From positions 1-16,273 of the forward strand of contig CAMBOY010000037.1 of assembly GCA_945869245.1 (NCBI GenBank): a DNA stretch of 16,273 nucleotides. Direction: 5' to 3'. Below are positions 7,180 to 15,849 of this stretch, one piece after another; the stretch's first letter is position 1; the number at the start of each line of letters is the position of its first letter. A model generated the notes under the pieces. It saw only the letters and a list, made by a program, of their open reading frames with translations, did no database searches and was not told where the DNA came from. Made by a program: the position numbers and the translations under genes. This DNA comes from Hydrogenophaga intermedia (GTDB taxonomy: Bacteria; Pseudomonadota; Gammaproteobacteria; Burkholderiales; Burkholderiaceae_C).

Positions 7180-10100
7180 TCACCGCGCCAGCAGCCGCTT
7201 CAAATACCGCCCGGTGTGGCTGGCCTCGCAGGCGGCCACGTCTTCGGGTGTGCCTTGTGCCACCACCATGCCGCCGCCGGCACCGCCTTCTGGCCCCATG
7301 TCGATCACCCAGTCGGCGGTTTTGATGACGTCCAGGTTGTGTTCGATCACCACAATCGTGTTGCCCGCGTCGCGCAGCTGGTGCAGCACCTTGAGCAGCA
7401 ACTCAATGTCGGCGAAGTGCAGGCCGGTGGTGGGCTCGTCCAGGATGTAGAGCGTGCGGCCGGTGTCGCGTTTGCTCAGCTCCAGCGCCAGCTTGACGCG
7501 CTGCGCCTCGCCGCCCGACAAAGTGGTGGCGCTTTGGCCCAGCGTGATGTAGCTCAGACCCACGTCCAGCAGGGTTTGCAGCTTGCGCGCGAGTGTCGGC
7601 ACCGCGTGGAAAAAGGCGTAGGCCTGCTCCACCGTCATGCTCAGAATCTGCGCGATGTTTTTGCCCTTGTATTGCACTTCCAACGTTTCGCGGTTGTAAC
7701 GCTGGCCGCTGCACACCTCACACGGCACATACACATCGGGCAAAAAGTGCATCTCGACCTTCACCACGCCGTCGCCCTGGCAGGCCTCGCAGCGGCCACC
7801 GGCCACGTTGAAGCTGAAGCGCCCCGGGCCGTAGCCGCGTTCGCGTGCGGTGGGCACCTCGGCCATCAGATCGCGAATGCCGGTGAACAGCCCGGTGTAG
7901 GTGGCCGGATTGCTGCGTGGCGTGCGGCCAATCGGGCTTTGGTCGACGTTGATGACCTTGTCGAAATACTCGATGCCTTCGATGGCTTCGTGTGGCGCGG
8001 GCTCGTCGTGCGCGCGGTAGAGCGTGCGCGCCACCGCCGCGTAGAGCGTGTCGTTCACCAGGGTCGACTTGCCGCCACCGGACACGCCGGTCACGCAGGT
8101 CAGCAGGCCGACCGGGAAAGCCACCGACACGTTTTTCAGGTTGTGGCCGCTGGCGTTGACCACCCGAATCGCTTGCAGGTCGCCCTGGGTGGCCAGGTGC
8201 TCGGCTTCGCGCTCGGCGCGCTTTTGGGCCGCAGCCGACACCGGAAAGCGCGGCTTGCCCACCGGCGCCTTGATCAGCGCAGGCGGCTTGGCCGTGACCG
8301 GGATCCAGGGGCTGCGCCGTTGTGGCAGCGCAATCTGGCGCACCCCGCTCAAATACTCGCCCGTGAGCGACCCGGGTGTGGCCATCACTTCAGCGCAGGT
8401 GCCTTGTGCCATCACGCGCCCGCCGTGCACGCCGGCGCCCGGCCCCATGTCGATCACATGGTCGGCGCAGCGGATCATGTCTTCGTCGTGTTCCACCACC
8501 AGCACCGTGTTGCCCAGGTTGCGCAGGTGCTGCAAGGTGCCAATCAAGCGGTCGTTGTCGCGCTGGTGCAGGCCGATGCTGGGCTCGTCCAGCACATACA
8601 TCACGCCGGTCAGGCCACTGCCAATCTGACTGGCCAGGCGGATGCGCTGGGCCTCGCCGCCGCTCAGGGTGTCGGCGCTGCGGTCCAGGCTCAGGTAGTT
8701 CAGGCCCACGTCGTTCAAGAACTTCAGCCGCTGGCGGATTTCGTTGATCACCCGCGCGGCAATATCGGCTTTGGCGCCGGGCAGTGTCAGCGTGCTGAAC
8801 CAGGCCAGTGCCTCGCCCAGTGTTTCGTGGCTGACCGCATAAATCGGCCGGCGTTGTGCGCCCTCGCCCACAAACACATGGCGCGCTTCGCGCTTGAGGC
8901 GTGTGCCGTGGCAATCCGGGCAAGGCTGCACCGCGCGGTAGCGCGACAGCTCTTCACGCACGGTGGCGCTGTCGGTCTCGCGGTAGCGGCGCTCGAAGTT
9001 GGGGATGATGCCTTCGAAGGGGTGTTTTTTGCTGATCTTCTTGCCTGCGCGTTCGCCCGATTCGAGCGTGTAGCTGAACTTCACCTCTTCATCGCCCGAT
9101 CCGGTCAGCAGCACCTGCTGCACCGCCGGGCTGAGCTGTTCCCAGGGCGTTTCGGCGTCAAAGCCGTAGTGCGTGGCCAGGCTCTCGATCATGGCGAAGT
9201 AATAGCCGTTGCGCCGGTCCCAGCCCTTGATGGCGCCGCTGGCCAAGCTGAGCGACGGAAACGCCACCACCCGCGCTGGGTCAAAAAACTCGGTGTGGCC
9301 CAGACCGTCGCAACGCGGGCAAGCGCCCTGGGGTGAGTTGAACGAGAACAGCCGCGGCTCCATCTCGCTCACGCTGTGGTGGCACACCGGGCAGGCGTAG
9401 CGCGCTGAAAAAGCGGTCTCGGCGCCGCTGTCCATGTCGATCACCAGCGCCCGGCCGTTGGCCAAGCGCAGCGCGGCTTCGAAGCTTTCCGCCAAGCGTT
9501 GACGAAGCGGGTTAGGCCCCCACGCTCCGCCGCTTTGCGGGTCGCTGCCCCCCGAGGGGGCTGTCCCGCCTTGGGACGGCCCGGCGACGGGGACTGTGGC
9601 CCCCATGCTCACCGCTTCGCGTGTTCCGCTGCCCCCCGAGGGGGCTGTCCCGCCTTGGGACGGCCCGGCGGCGGGACGGCTTTCTTCGGCCACGGTTGCC
9701 CGCACTTTGATGCGGTCAATCACCACGTCGATGTCGTGTTTCTCGTTTTTCTTCAGGTCCGGAATCTCATCGACTTCCACCACCCGGCCGTCGATGCGAA
9801 AGCGCACATAGCCTTGGGCCTGCATTTCGGCCAGCAGATCGGCGAATTCGCCTTTGCGCTGGCGCGCCACCGGCGCCAGCACCATCAGCTTGGCGCCTTC
9901 GGGCATGGCCAACACCGCGTCCACCATTTGCGCCACGCTTTGGGCGGCCAGCGGCAAGTCGTGTTCGGGGCAGTGGGGTGTGCCAGCGCGGGCGTAGAGC
10001 AGGCGCAGGTAGTCGTGGATTTCGGTCACTGTGCCCACGGTGGATCGGGGGTTGTGGCTGGTGGCTTTTTGCTCAATCGCAATCGCCGGTGCCAGGCCTT

Positions 10101-10392
10101 CAATCAGGTCCACATCGGGCTTGTCCATCAGCTGCAAAAACTGCCGCGCATAGGCCGACAGGCTCTCCACATAGCGGCGCTGTCCCTCGGCGTACAGCGT
10201 GTCAAACGCCAGGCTCGACTTGCCCGAACCCGACAGCCCGGTGATCACCACCAGCTGGTGCTTGGGAATGTCGATGTCGATGTTCTTGAGGTTGTGGGTG
10301 CGCGCGCCGCGCACCGCCAGCACCGAGGCGCTGGCGCCCAGGTAGGTGCCGGCTTCAGGGGTGGCGATGGCGGGGGTGTCGTTCGGTTTCAC
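7180..10392 (-). CDS. uvrA: Excinuclease ABC subunit A, with an internal repeat insertion
   Basis: UvrA finds DNA damage in nucleotide excision repair and loads UvrB. The protein aligns along its length with E. coli UvrA. Visible parts: Walker A at 51-60 (GLSGSGKSS), a Zn site with Cys334/337 and Cys358/361, ABC signatures LSGGE at 576-580 and 958-962, Walker [11 protein letters not shown] and [10 protein letters not shown], a second Walker A at 768-777 (GVSGGGKST), and the DNA-binding zinc module Cys868/871 and 891/894. At 1070 residues it exceeds the 940 of E. coli. About 60 extra residues lie at 232-297 between the conserved KVR and QRLAESFE and come from a GC-rich repeat insertion; more lies in the N-terminus and the 690-740 linker. 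The start is GTG at 10392, overlapping the upstream gene by 38 nt; GTG codons at residues 24 and 27 are alternatives. Confidence 0.97.
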   Translation of the reverse strand: MKPNDTPAIATPEAGTYLGASASVLAVRGARTHNLKNIDIDIPKHQLVVITGLSGSGKSSLAFDTLYAEGQRRYVESLSAYARQFLQLMDKPDVDLIEGLAPAIAIEQKATSHNPRSTVGTVTEIHDYLRLLYARAGTPHCPEHDLPLAAQSVAQMVDAVLAMPEGAKLMVLAPVARQRKGEFADLLAEMQAQGYVRFRIDGRVVEVDEIPDLKKNEKHDIDVVIDRIKVRATVAEESRPAAGPSQGGTAPSGGSGTREAVSMGATVPVAGPSQGGTAPSGGSDPQSGGAWGPNPLRQRLAESFEAALRLANGRALVIDMDSGAETAFSARYACPVCHHSVSEMEPRLFSFNSPQGACPRCDGLGHTEFFDPARVVAFPSLSLASGAIKGWDRRNGYYFAMIESLATHYGFDAETPWEQLSPAVQQVLLTGSGDEEVKFSYTLESGERAGKKISKKHPFEGIIPNFERRYRETDSATVREELSRYRAVQPCPDCHGTRLKREARHVFVGEGAQRRPIYAVSHETLGEALAWFSTLTLPGAKADIAARVINEIRQRLKFLNDVGLNYLSLDRSADTLSGGEAQRIRLASQIGSGLTGVMYVLDEPSIGLHQRDNDRLIGTLQHLRNLGNTVLVVEHDEDMIRCADHVIDMGPGAGVHGGRVMAQGTCAEVMATPGSLTGEYLSGVRQIALPQRRSPWIPVTAKPPALIKAPVGKPRFPVSAAAQKRAEREAEHLATQGDLQAIRVVNASGHNLKNVSVAFPVGLLTCVTGVSGGGKSTLVNDTLYAAVARTLYRAHDEPAPHEAIEGIEYFDKVINVDQSPIGRTPRSNPATYTGLFTGIRDLMAEVPTARERGYGPGRFSFNVAGGRCEACQGDGVVKVEMHFLPDVYVPCEVCSGQRYNRETLEVQYKGKNIAQILSMTVEQAYAFFHAVPTLARKLQTLLDVGLSYITLGQSATTLSGGEAQRVKLALELSKRDTGRTLYILDEPTTGLHFADIELLLKVLHQLRDAGNTIVVIEHNLDVIKTADWVIDMGPEGGAGGGMVVAQGTPEDVAACEASHTGRYLKRLLAR
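9502..9699 (-). repeat. In-frame GC-rich repeat insertion inside uvrA
   Basis: This segment encodes UvrA residues 232-297, where E. coli UvrA has only about four residues. It contains two identical 44-bp copies (9543-9586 and 9627-9670) exactly 84 nt apart, so the reading frame is kept and each copy encodes [14 protein letters not shown]. Each copy holds two small palindromes, CCCCC-CGA-GGGGG and GTCCC-GCCTT-GGGAC. Similar GC-rich motifs are familiar as intergenic repeats in Comamonadaceae genomes (from memory, not checked here). The encoded Gly/Ser/Pro-rich stretch should be disordered. Confidence 0.8.
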
Positions 10393-10936
10393 GGCGTTTC
10401 GGTTCTGCAGGGCAACCTGCCATGATAAGCCGCCGAAGCCCCCAGCCCAAAGCGCTCACACACAACAGCGGCGTGCCCAGCCACAGCAGCTCGCGCCCCA
10501 GCCGCTCAGCGCCAAACAGCGGCACACCCGCCATCGGCACCGGGCGCCAAGGCAGGCACAGCCGCTCGCCGTGCAGGGGCCACAACCAGGCGCTGCAAAT
10601 GCCCCGGTTGATCACACCGTCCAACAGCGGGTGCGACAGCAGACACAGGCTAATGTAGGCGGCGATCCAGCCGCTGCGCGCGCGCTGCTTGGGCCTGGCC
10701 CGCGCCACCAGCCAGGCGGCGCAGGCCAGCAGCGCAGCCATACCCAGCGAATGGGTGAAGCCCCGGTGCCCGTAGGTGCCGCCGTACACGTCGATGTGCC
10801 AGCGCACCAGCAGCATGTCGGCGTCGGGCGCCACCGCCACCAGCGCGCCCACCAGCCACCAGGGCCAGGGCACCCGCTGGGGGCCGATCACCACCGCCAG
10901 CGCCAGCGCGGGCGCCACGTGCAAATAGGTGGCCAT
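10355..10936 (-). CDS. YdjM-like inner-membrane metal-dependent hydrolase family protein
   Basis: The 193-residue membrane protein belongs to the YdjM/DUF457 family of putative metal-dependent hydrolases. Motifs in order: His6, PDAD (37-40), HRGFTHS (57-63) and SHPLLDG (101-107), which together supply the His and Asp residues expected to bind metal. Hydrophobic segments lie at about 8-20, 27-45, 65-80, 90-105 and 150-170. The C-terminal tail (about 173-193) is very basic and is encoded by DNA that overlaps the annotated uvrA start. E. coli ydjM is a LexA-regulated SOS gene of unclear function, so its place directly before uvrA is suggestive. It starts 5 nt after the creD stop, in the same direction, and probably shares its transcript. 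No LexA-type box was seen just upstream. Confidence 0.8.
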   Translation of the reverse strand: MATYLHVAPALALAVVIGPQRVPWPWWLVGALVAVAPDADMLLVRWHIDVYGGTYGHRGFTHSLGMAALLACAAWLVARARPKQRARSGWIAAYISLCLLSHPLLDGVINRGICSAWLWPLHGERLCLPWRPVPMAGVPLFGAERLGRELLWLGTPLLCVSALGWGLRRLIMAGCPAEPKRRETERHPRHRHP

Positions 10937-10941
10937 GGCGT

Positions 10942-12282
10942 TCAGTTGCCCAAGGCGTGCCAGTCGAGCTTGCGCGTGACCAGCATGGCGGCGGCCAGTG
11001 CGCCAAAGAGCAGCAGCGAGCCCATTAGCAGCGCGTTGTCTTCAGACATCAAGATGCCGTAGAGCAAGCCGTACAGGGTCACCAACAAGCCGCTCATGCC
11101 CAGCCCACGCCGCCAGCCGCCCAGCACCACGCTCAGGTACACCGTCAGCAGGCCCAGACAGGCGCCGGTGGCCACCCCATAAGCCCAAGCAAAGCCCAGC
11201 CGCTCAGACAACGACAGCAAGAGCAGGAAAAACACCGTCAAGGCCGCGCCCACCATCAGGTACTGCATGGGGTGGATGCGCCAGCGCTTGACCATCTCAA
11301 ACAAAAAGAAGGCGACAAAGGTCAGCAGCACAAACAACAAACCGTATTTGGTGGCGCGGTCGGTTTGTTGGTAGATGTCCAGCGGTTCAATCAGGTCGAC
11401 CTGCATGCGCTCCATGTCAAAGCCGCGCTCGCGCTCGCCGCTGTGCAGTTGGGCGGTGAGTTGTTGCTGGGCCTGTGAGGCCAGCGAGGTGGTGGCCCAG
11501 CGCGCCTCAAAGCCGTCGGCGCTGATGCGGCGTTCGCGTGGCAAAAAGTCGCCGCCAAAACGCGGGTGTGGCCAGTTGGCGCGCAAAGCCATGTCGGTGG
11601 TGTCGCCCAGTGGCACCCAGCCGATGGAGCCGGTGCCACCCAAGCCAAAACGCAGCTCAAAGGTCAGCTCACGGGTCCAGCTGTCGGCGGGCGTGTTGTC
11701 GGGCAGTTCGGCCGCCAGCACCGCGCCCAAGCCGGGCAAGGTGCTTGAAAACACCGTCAGCTCGCGCCCGCCGAGTTGCAGCACCGGTGTGCCGCTTAAG
11801 CCACGCAAATCAGACACCTGAAACACCAGCCAGGGCCGCCCCATGGAAAGGGTGCCGCCCGGCTGCTTGGGGGTGAGCGACAGCGGCTCTTGGGCGGCGA
11901 ATTGCCCGCTCAGGCGCTGATCGGTTTGGTAGACCGTCACCGGAAACACGCCGCGTTTGAGCACCTCGGTGTTGAGCGTGGCGTCCACCGACAGGGTGTG
12001 GGCAAAGCGCAGCAGCGCGCGCTGCTCGCTGCGGCGGGTGGTGACGGTGGTGTTGGCCTCGCCGGCGGTCTGCACCGCGTAACTCTCGGTGTAGGGCCAA
12101 TAGATGAATGGGCCGGTCACGGTTTGTTGGCCGGCATTGAGGCGGGACACATCGTGAATGGCGGTGTCGCGGTAGCTGGTGCGTTCGTGCACCACGCCGC
12201 GCACCAGCAGCAGCGCCATCCACAGCAGCGTCAGCAGCGCCACCGCGGTGAGCAGTTTGAAGAACAGGGGGTGTTTGGTCAT
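10942..12282 (-). CDS. creD: Cell envelope integrity / inner membrane protein CreD
   Basis: CreD is the main effector of the CreBC regulon in E. coli and is linked to envelope integrity and beta-lactam response in several Gram-negatives. The 446-residue protein (E. coli CreD is about 450) has one N-terminal helix (about 9-28), a large periplasmic part (30-310) and a cluster of C-terminal helices (about 312-330, 340-358, 363-388, 395-412 and 418-436). The conserved junction VDLIEPLDIYQQTDRA (295-310) just before the second helix is a hallmark of the family. The ATG at 12282 follows GGAGAG at 12292-12287 on the coding strand; the frame opens further upstream, but that stretch lies over the cre-tag and creC. 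It follows creBC with an 86-nt gap that contains the CreB site. Confidence 0.95.
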   Translation of the reverse strand: MTKHPLFFKLLTAVALLTLLWMALLLVRGVVHERTSYRDTAIHDVSRLNAGQQTVTGPFIYWPYTESYAVQTAGEANTTVTTRRSEQRALLRFAHTLSVDATLNTEVLKRGVFPVTVYQTDQRLSGQFAAQEPLSLTPKQPGGTLSMGRPWLVFQVSDLRGLSGTPVLQLGGRELTVFSSTLPGLGAVLAAELPDNTPADSWTRELTFELRFGLGGTGSIGWVPLGDTTDMALRANWPHPRFGGDFLPRERRISADGFEARWATTSLASQAQQQLTAQLHSGERERGFDMERMQVDLIEPLDIYQQTDRATKYGLLFVLLTFVAFFLFEMVKRWRIHPMQYLMVGAALTVFFLLLLSLSERLGFAWAYGVATGACLGLLTVYLSVVLGGWRRGLGMSGLLVTLYGLLYGILMSEDNALLMGSLLLFGALAAAMLVTRKLDWHALGN

Positions 12283-12351
12283 GGGTCTCTCCACATCGGT
12301 CACAGGAGAACCCAGTCTAGAAATCGGGTGTGCGCTGACCGCGCAGCGAAT

Positions 12352-12367
12352 GTGAAATGGGTGTGAA
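12352..12367 (-). promoter_or_regulatory. CreB-binding tag upstream of creD (TTCAC-N6-TTCAC)
   Basis: Read on the minus strand the site is TTCAC-ACCCAT-TTCAC, a perfect match to the published cre-tag of two TTCAC direct repeats 6 nt apart. It lies immediately after the creC stop and 69 nt before the creD ATG, where an activator site for creD is expected. A weak -10 candidate TAGACT (12319-12314) lies downstream of it. Confidence 0.8.
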
Positions 12368-12368
12368 A

Positions 12369-13826
12369 TCAGCGCCTGGCCACCGGCAGCGCCAGTGTGG
12401 CTTCGCAGCCCCGCACCGCGTCGCCATCGCGCACATTGCGCACCGTCACCTCGCCGCCGTGCAAGGCCATCACCTCGTGCACCAAACACAGGCCCAGGCC
12501 GCTGCTTTTGCTGGGGCGGCGCGGCCCGGGCAGCGAATAAAACCGCTCAAACACACGGGCCAAGGCGTAGTCGGGCACGCCGGGGCCGTGGTCGCGCACC
12601 TGCCACAGCCAGCGCCCCTCGCTGCGCTGCAGGCCCACCTCCAGCGCCGATCCTTCAGGCGCAAAGGCCAGCGCGTTGTCCAGCAAATTGACCATGGCCT
12701 GCCCCAGCAAAAACCGGTCGGCCTGTACCCAGGCTTCGTCGGGGCCTTGCCACTGCAGGCGCACGCCCGCGCGCTCGGCCTGCAGCGCACAGGCGGCCAG
12801 GGTGTCGTGGCTCAGGGCCACCCAGTCCAGCGTTTGCACATCGGGGGCTTGCTGCAAATGCTCCACCGCCGCCAGGGCCAAGAGCTTGTCCACCAACACC
12901 CGCAGTCGCTCCACCTGGTGCAGGCTGTTGGCGCTGAAACGGGCGCGGTCGGCGGCGGGCAGGTCTTCGGCCAGCAGCTCGGCGGCGCCTTGTATCGCGG
13001 TCAGTGGGCTTTTGAGTTCGTGCGTCAGGCTGTGCACGTACTGCTCCACATAGGCTTTGCCTTCGAGCTTTTGGCGCATGGCCTCCAGCGCCTGCGCCAG
13101 GTCGTTGAGCTCGGTGCGCCCGCTGATGCGCCCCAGCCGTGGCAACTCCACCCGCTGGCCATCGGCCACCGCTTGCGCGTAGCGCTTGAGGCGCGACACC
13201 GAACTTGCCAGCCACCAGCTCAGCAGCAAGCCCAGCAGCAGGGTCAGACCCAACATCCAGCCACTCCAGGCCAAGATGCGTTGCTGACTGCGCTCAATGT
13301 AGGGCCGCAAAGTGACGGTGGGCTTGGACACCGTCAGCACGCCGATGATGCGCTCGCCATCGCGCACCGGCGCGGCCACATGCATGACCGAACTGCTCGG
13401 GTCTTGCGGGTCTGACAGGGTGGAGCGCGCGCCGTATTGCCCGCGCAGGGTCAGGTAGACATCGTTCCAGCGCGAGTGGTCGCGCCCCACCCATTCTCCG
13501 GCCGAATCAAACACCACCACACCGCGTGCGTCGGTCACGCTCACCCGGTAGTCCACCGCTTGTTTGCGAAAGCCCCAAATCAGCGCGTTGGGTGGCTGGT
13601 GTTGCAGCTCGCGCCAGGCCTGGGCAAACGCGCCATGGGCGATGCGGCCTTGCTGCAAATCGGGCGCGGCCATGGCGGCAAACACGTGCGCGGCGTCGAG
13701 CAAGGTGTCTTCCATGGCTTGGCGGGTGCCGGGCTTGACCTCTTCTACAAACACCTTGAGCACCACCCAGCTGGTCATGCCCAGCACCAAAAACACGCCC
13801 AGCAGCAACCTCAGTCCAATGCGCAT
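12369..13826 (-). CDS. creC: Sensor histidine kinase CreC
   Basis: The 485-residue inner-membrane kinase phosphorylates CreB. Parts in order: a membrane helix at about 5-25, a periplasmic sensor domain (30-180), a second helix (185-207), a HAMP-like linker (208-260), the phosphoacceptor region with His269 in SLTHELKSPLTAIQGAAELL, and a HATPase domain with the N-box NLLDNA (Asn384), G1 DHGPGVP (412-418) and G2 SSGLGLCLVH (441-450). The H-box sequence and overall length (E. coli CreC has 474 residues) support CreC rather than a generic kinase, as do the adjacent creB and creD. The start lies 3 nt after the creB stop, so the two are co-translated. The signal is unsettled: growth medium and metabolism in E. 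coli, cell-wall stress in Pseudomonas and Aeromonas. Confidence 0.93.
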   Translation of the reverse strand: MRIGLRLLLGVFLVLGMTSWVVLKVFVEEVKPGTRQAMEDTLLDAAHVFAAMAAPDLQQGRIAHGAFAQAWRELQHQPPNALIWGFRKQAVDYRVSVTDARGVVVFDSAGEWVGRDHSRWNDVYLTLRGQYGARSTLSDPQDPSSSVMHVAAPVRDGERIIGVLTVSKPTVTLRPYIERSQQRILAWSGWMLGLTLLLGLLLSWWLASSVSRLKRYAQAVADGQRVELPRLGRISGRTELNDLAQALEAMRQKLEGKAYVEQYVHSLTHELKSPLTAIQGAAELLAEDLPAADRARFSANSLHQVERLRVLVDKLLALAAVEHLQQAPDVQTLDWVALSHDTLAACALQAERAGVRLQWQGPDEAWVQADRFLLGQAMVNLLDNALAFAPEGSALEVGLQRSEGRWLWQVRDHGPGVPDYALARVFERFYSLPGPRRPSKSSGLGLCLVHEVMALHGGEVTVRNVRDGDAVRGCEATLALPVARR

Positions 13827-13829
13827 GGC

Positions 13830-14504
13830 TCAGCCTTGAAACGAGTAGCCCATGTGCCGGTGCGTCTGAATCACCGCTGGGTCGGCACCGGCCTGGCGCA
13901 GCTTGGCGCGCAGCAGCTTGATGTGGGCGTCGACTGTGCGCTCTGAGGTGTCGGGCGCGTCGCTCCAGACCAAATCCATCAAAGCCGGGCGGTCAAAAAT
14001 GCGGCCTGGGCGGCGCAGCAACGTCGCCAGCAGCAGGTATTCGTAACGGGTGAGCGGCAGCGCATGGCCGGCGTAGCGCACCAGTTGCCCGGCCTCGTCC
14101 AAGCGCCAGGGGCCTGTGTCGGCCGGCGCGGCGCTGGCCTGGCTGCGGCGCAAGATGGTGCGAATACGGGCGCACACCTCGCGCGGTGAAAAGGGCTTGG
14201 TCACATAGTCGTCGGCGCCCAGCTCCAGACCAATGATGCGGTCGATCTCGGCGGCGCGCGCCGTCAAAAACATCACCGGCACCACCGCGTCGTGCTGGCG
14301 CAACTGGCGGTACACATCCAGCCCACTGCCATCGGGCACCCCAATGTCTAGCACCACCACATCGGCGCCGTCTTGCGCAAAAGCGCTCAGCGCCTCGCGC
14401 GCCAGCCCCACGTGCTGCACCACAAAGCCCTCGTTGCGCAGGGCGTAAATCAGGTTGTCGGCGATGGCGGGCTCGTCTTCGAGCAAAAGAACGCGGTGTG
14501 GCAT
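13830..14504 (-). CDS. creB: DNA-binding response regulator CreB
   Basis: This is an OmpR-family regulator of 224 residues. The receiver domain (1-120) has the acidic pair Asp10-Glu11, phosphoacceptor Asp53 (VLDIGVPDGSG), Thr81 and Lys103. A winged-helix domain (about 130-224) ends in AHIKLLRAKL and HRHMGYSF. Blocks such as ADDYVTKPFSPREVCARIRTILRR and LTRYEYLLLATLL match E. coli CreB nearly residue for residue, so the name is safe. The ATG at 14504 is preferred over the one at 14540 because it starts right at the receiver fold and follows an AGGGAGGG stretch, though that lies a little far upstream. It is the first gene of the creBCD-ydjM-uvrA series and is divergent from the MFS gene. It should bind the TTCAC repeats upstream of creD. 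Confidence 0.95.
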   Translation of the reverse strand: MPHRVLLLEDEPAIADNLIYALRNEGFVVQHVGLAREALSAFAQDGADVVVLDIGVPDGSGLDVYRQLRQHDAVVPVMFLTARAAEIDRIIGLELGADDYVTKPFSPREVCARIRTILRRSQASAAPADTGPWRLDEAGQLVRYAGHALPLTRYEYLLLATLLRRPGRIFDRPALMDLVWSDAPDTSERTVDAHIKLLRAKLRQAGADPAVIQTHRHMGYSFQG

Positions 14505-14617
14505 GGTGGTCTGGACCCTCCCTGGGTCTGGCGCTGGCATTGTGCGTCACTTGCCCGACAATACGCACTCGTGCCGTTTTTATACCCAGGGGAGCATGAC
14601 GCTCCCGCACCCGCCTT
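14505..14617. promoter_or_regulatory. Divergent promoter region between creB and the MFS gene
   Basis: These 113 nt must carry the start signals for both directions. No strong sigma-70 pair can be assigned. A small perfect hairpin, GGGAGC-ATGAC-GCTCCC (14590-14606), lies in the leader of the MFS gene. No TTCAC-N6-TTCAC repeat is present, so creB itself may not be under the same CreB control as creD. Confidence 0.4.
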
Positions 14618-15841
14618 GTGTCCGTGACCTCACTTCCCGCAACCGACAGCCCCACCAGTGCCGATGGCCGCATGACCGCCGCCGAGCGCCGCGCCAGCCT
14701 CACGCTCGCGTCCATTTACGCCTTGCGCATGCTGGGGCTGTTTCTGGTCATGCCGGTGTTTGCGCTGGAGGCGCGGCACTATCCCGGTGGCGACGACGTG
14801 TTTCTGATCGGCCTGGCCATGGGGGCGTATGGCTTGACGCAGGCGTGTTTGCAGGTGCCGCTGGGGTTGGCGTCCGACCGCATGGGGCGCAAGCCCGTCA
14901 TCGTGGCGGGCCTGGCCGTGTTTGCGCTGGGCAGCGCCATCGCCGCCTGGGCGCCCAGCGTCACCTGGCTGGTGGTGGGGCGCGCGGTGCAAGGCGCTGG
15001 CGCGGTGTCGGCCGCCGTCACCGCCTTGCTGGCCGACCAGACCCGCGACAGCGTGCGCACCAAGGCCATGGCCCTGGTGGGCATCAGCATTGCGGCCATG
15101 TTTGCCCTGTCGTTGGTGGCCGCACCCATACTCACCCCCCACATTGGCCTGCACGGCCTGTTTGCCCTGACCGCTGCGTTGGCCGTGGTGGCCATGGCGG
15201 TGGTGGTGTGGGTGGTGCCGCCCGAACCCAGCTTGCTGGCACCGCGCCAGCGCGGCGGTCTGGCCGAAGTGCTGCGCCACCCCGAGCTGTTGCGGGTGTA
15301 CGTGGGCGTGTTTGTGTTGCACGCCGTACAAATCATGATGTGGCTGTCGATTCCGCTGCTGCTCGAACACACAGGCCTTGACCGGGCCGCCCATTGGCAG
15401 GTGTATTTGCCGGCGGTGCTGCTGTCGCTGCTGTGCATTGGCGGCGCGCTGTTTCGTCTGGAGCGCCAGGGCTATTTCCGCGCCGTCTACCTGGGCACCA
15501 TCGGCTTGATGGTGCTGGTGCAGCTGGGCTTTTGGGGCGCTGGTGCGGGCGTGTCGGTCTGGCTGTTGGGCGCCTTGCTGACCTTGTACTTTGTGTCGTT
15601 CAACACCCAGGAGGCCAGCCAGCCCAGCCTGGCGTCGCGCCTGGCCTTGCCGCACCAACGCGGCGCGGCGCTCGGCGTGTACAACACCCTCATGTCCCTG
15701 GGCATTTTTGCTGGCGGCAGCGCGGGCGGCTGGGTGGTGCACCAGTTCGGGCAACACGGCATTTTTGGTGTCGCCACCGGCCTCACCTTGTTGTGGCTGG
15801 CGCTGGCCTGGGGCATGCGGGCCGAAGCGGCGCGGGGCTGA
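14618..15841 (+). CDS. Major facilitator superfamily transporter (YajR-like)
   Basis: This 407-residue protein should have 12 membrane helices in the inner membrane. Motif A of the superfamily lies in the loop between helices 2 and 3 (GLASDRMGRKPVI, 83-95), and the start of the fold (LRMLGLFLVMPVFAL, 36-50) resembles the YajR group of drug-H+ antiporter-like proteins. There is no extra C-terminal domain of the kind seen in E. coli YajR. The substrate is unknown. The start is uncertain: GTG at 14618 gives an 18-residue polar leader, while the ATG at 14672 begins right before the conserved AAERRASL; neither has a good ribosome site. In many Comamonadaceae this transporter lies between uvrA and ssb, as it does here apart from the intervening cre operon (order recalled, not checked). 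Confidence 0.88.
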   Translation: MSVTSLPATDSPTSADGRMTAAERRASLTLASIYALRMLGLFLVMPVFALEARHYPGGDDVFLIGLAMGAYGLTQACLQVPLGLASDRMGRKPVIVAGLAVFALGSAIAAWAPSVTWLVVGRAVQGAGAVSAAVTALLADQTRDSVRTKAMALVGISIAAMFALSLVAAPILTPHIGLHGLFALTAALAVVAMAVVVWVVPPEPSLLAPRQRGGLAEVLRHPELLRVYVGVFVLHAVQIMMWLSIPLLLEHTGLDRAAHWQVYLPAVLLSLLCIGGALFRLERQGYFRAVYLGTIGLMVLVQLGFWGAGAGVSVWLLGALLTLYFVSFNTQEASQPSLASRLALPHQRGAALGVYNTLMSLGIFAGGSAGGWVVHQFGQHGIFGVATGLTLLWLALAWGMRAEAARG

Positions 15842-15849
15842 CACCCCCA

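Noticed and set aside
7216..9336. 706-residue plus-strand open frame antisense to uvrA
   Set aside because: It lies wholly over uvrA, has the composition of an antisense shadow and no domain.
9543..9670. CRISPR-like direct repeats
   Set aside because: There are only two copies, inside the uvrA coding frame, with palindromic GC-rich content and no cas genes.
10937..11000. Possible LexA box before the YdjM-like gene and uvrA
   Set aside because: I looked for CTGT-N8-ACAG around the gene start and the uvrA start and saw none.
12283..12489. Upstream extension of creD
   Set aside because: It would run over the cre-tag and the end of creC; the ATG at 12282 has a good ribosome site and starts the expected membrane helix.
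12357..13415. 352-residue plus-strand open frame antisense to creC
   Set aside because: It is rich in Gln, His and Ala, with no domain and no ribosome site, and lies over a clear histidine kinase.
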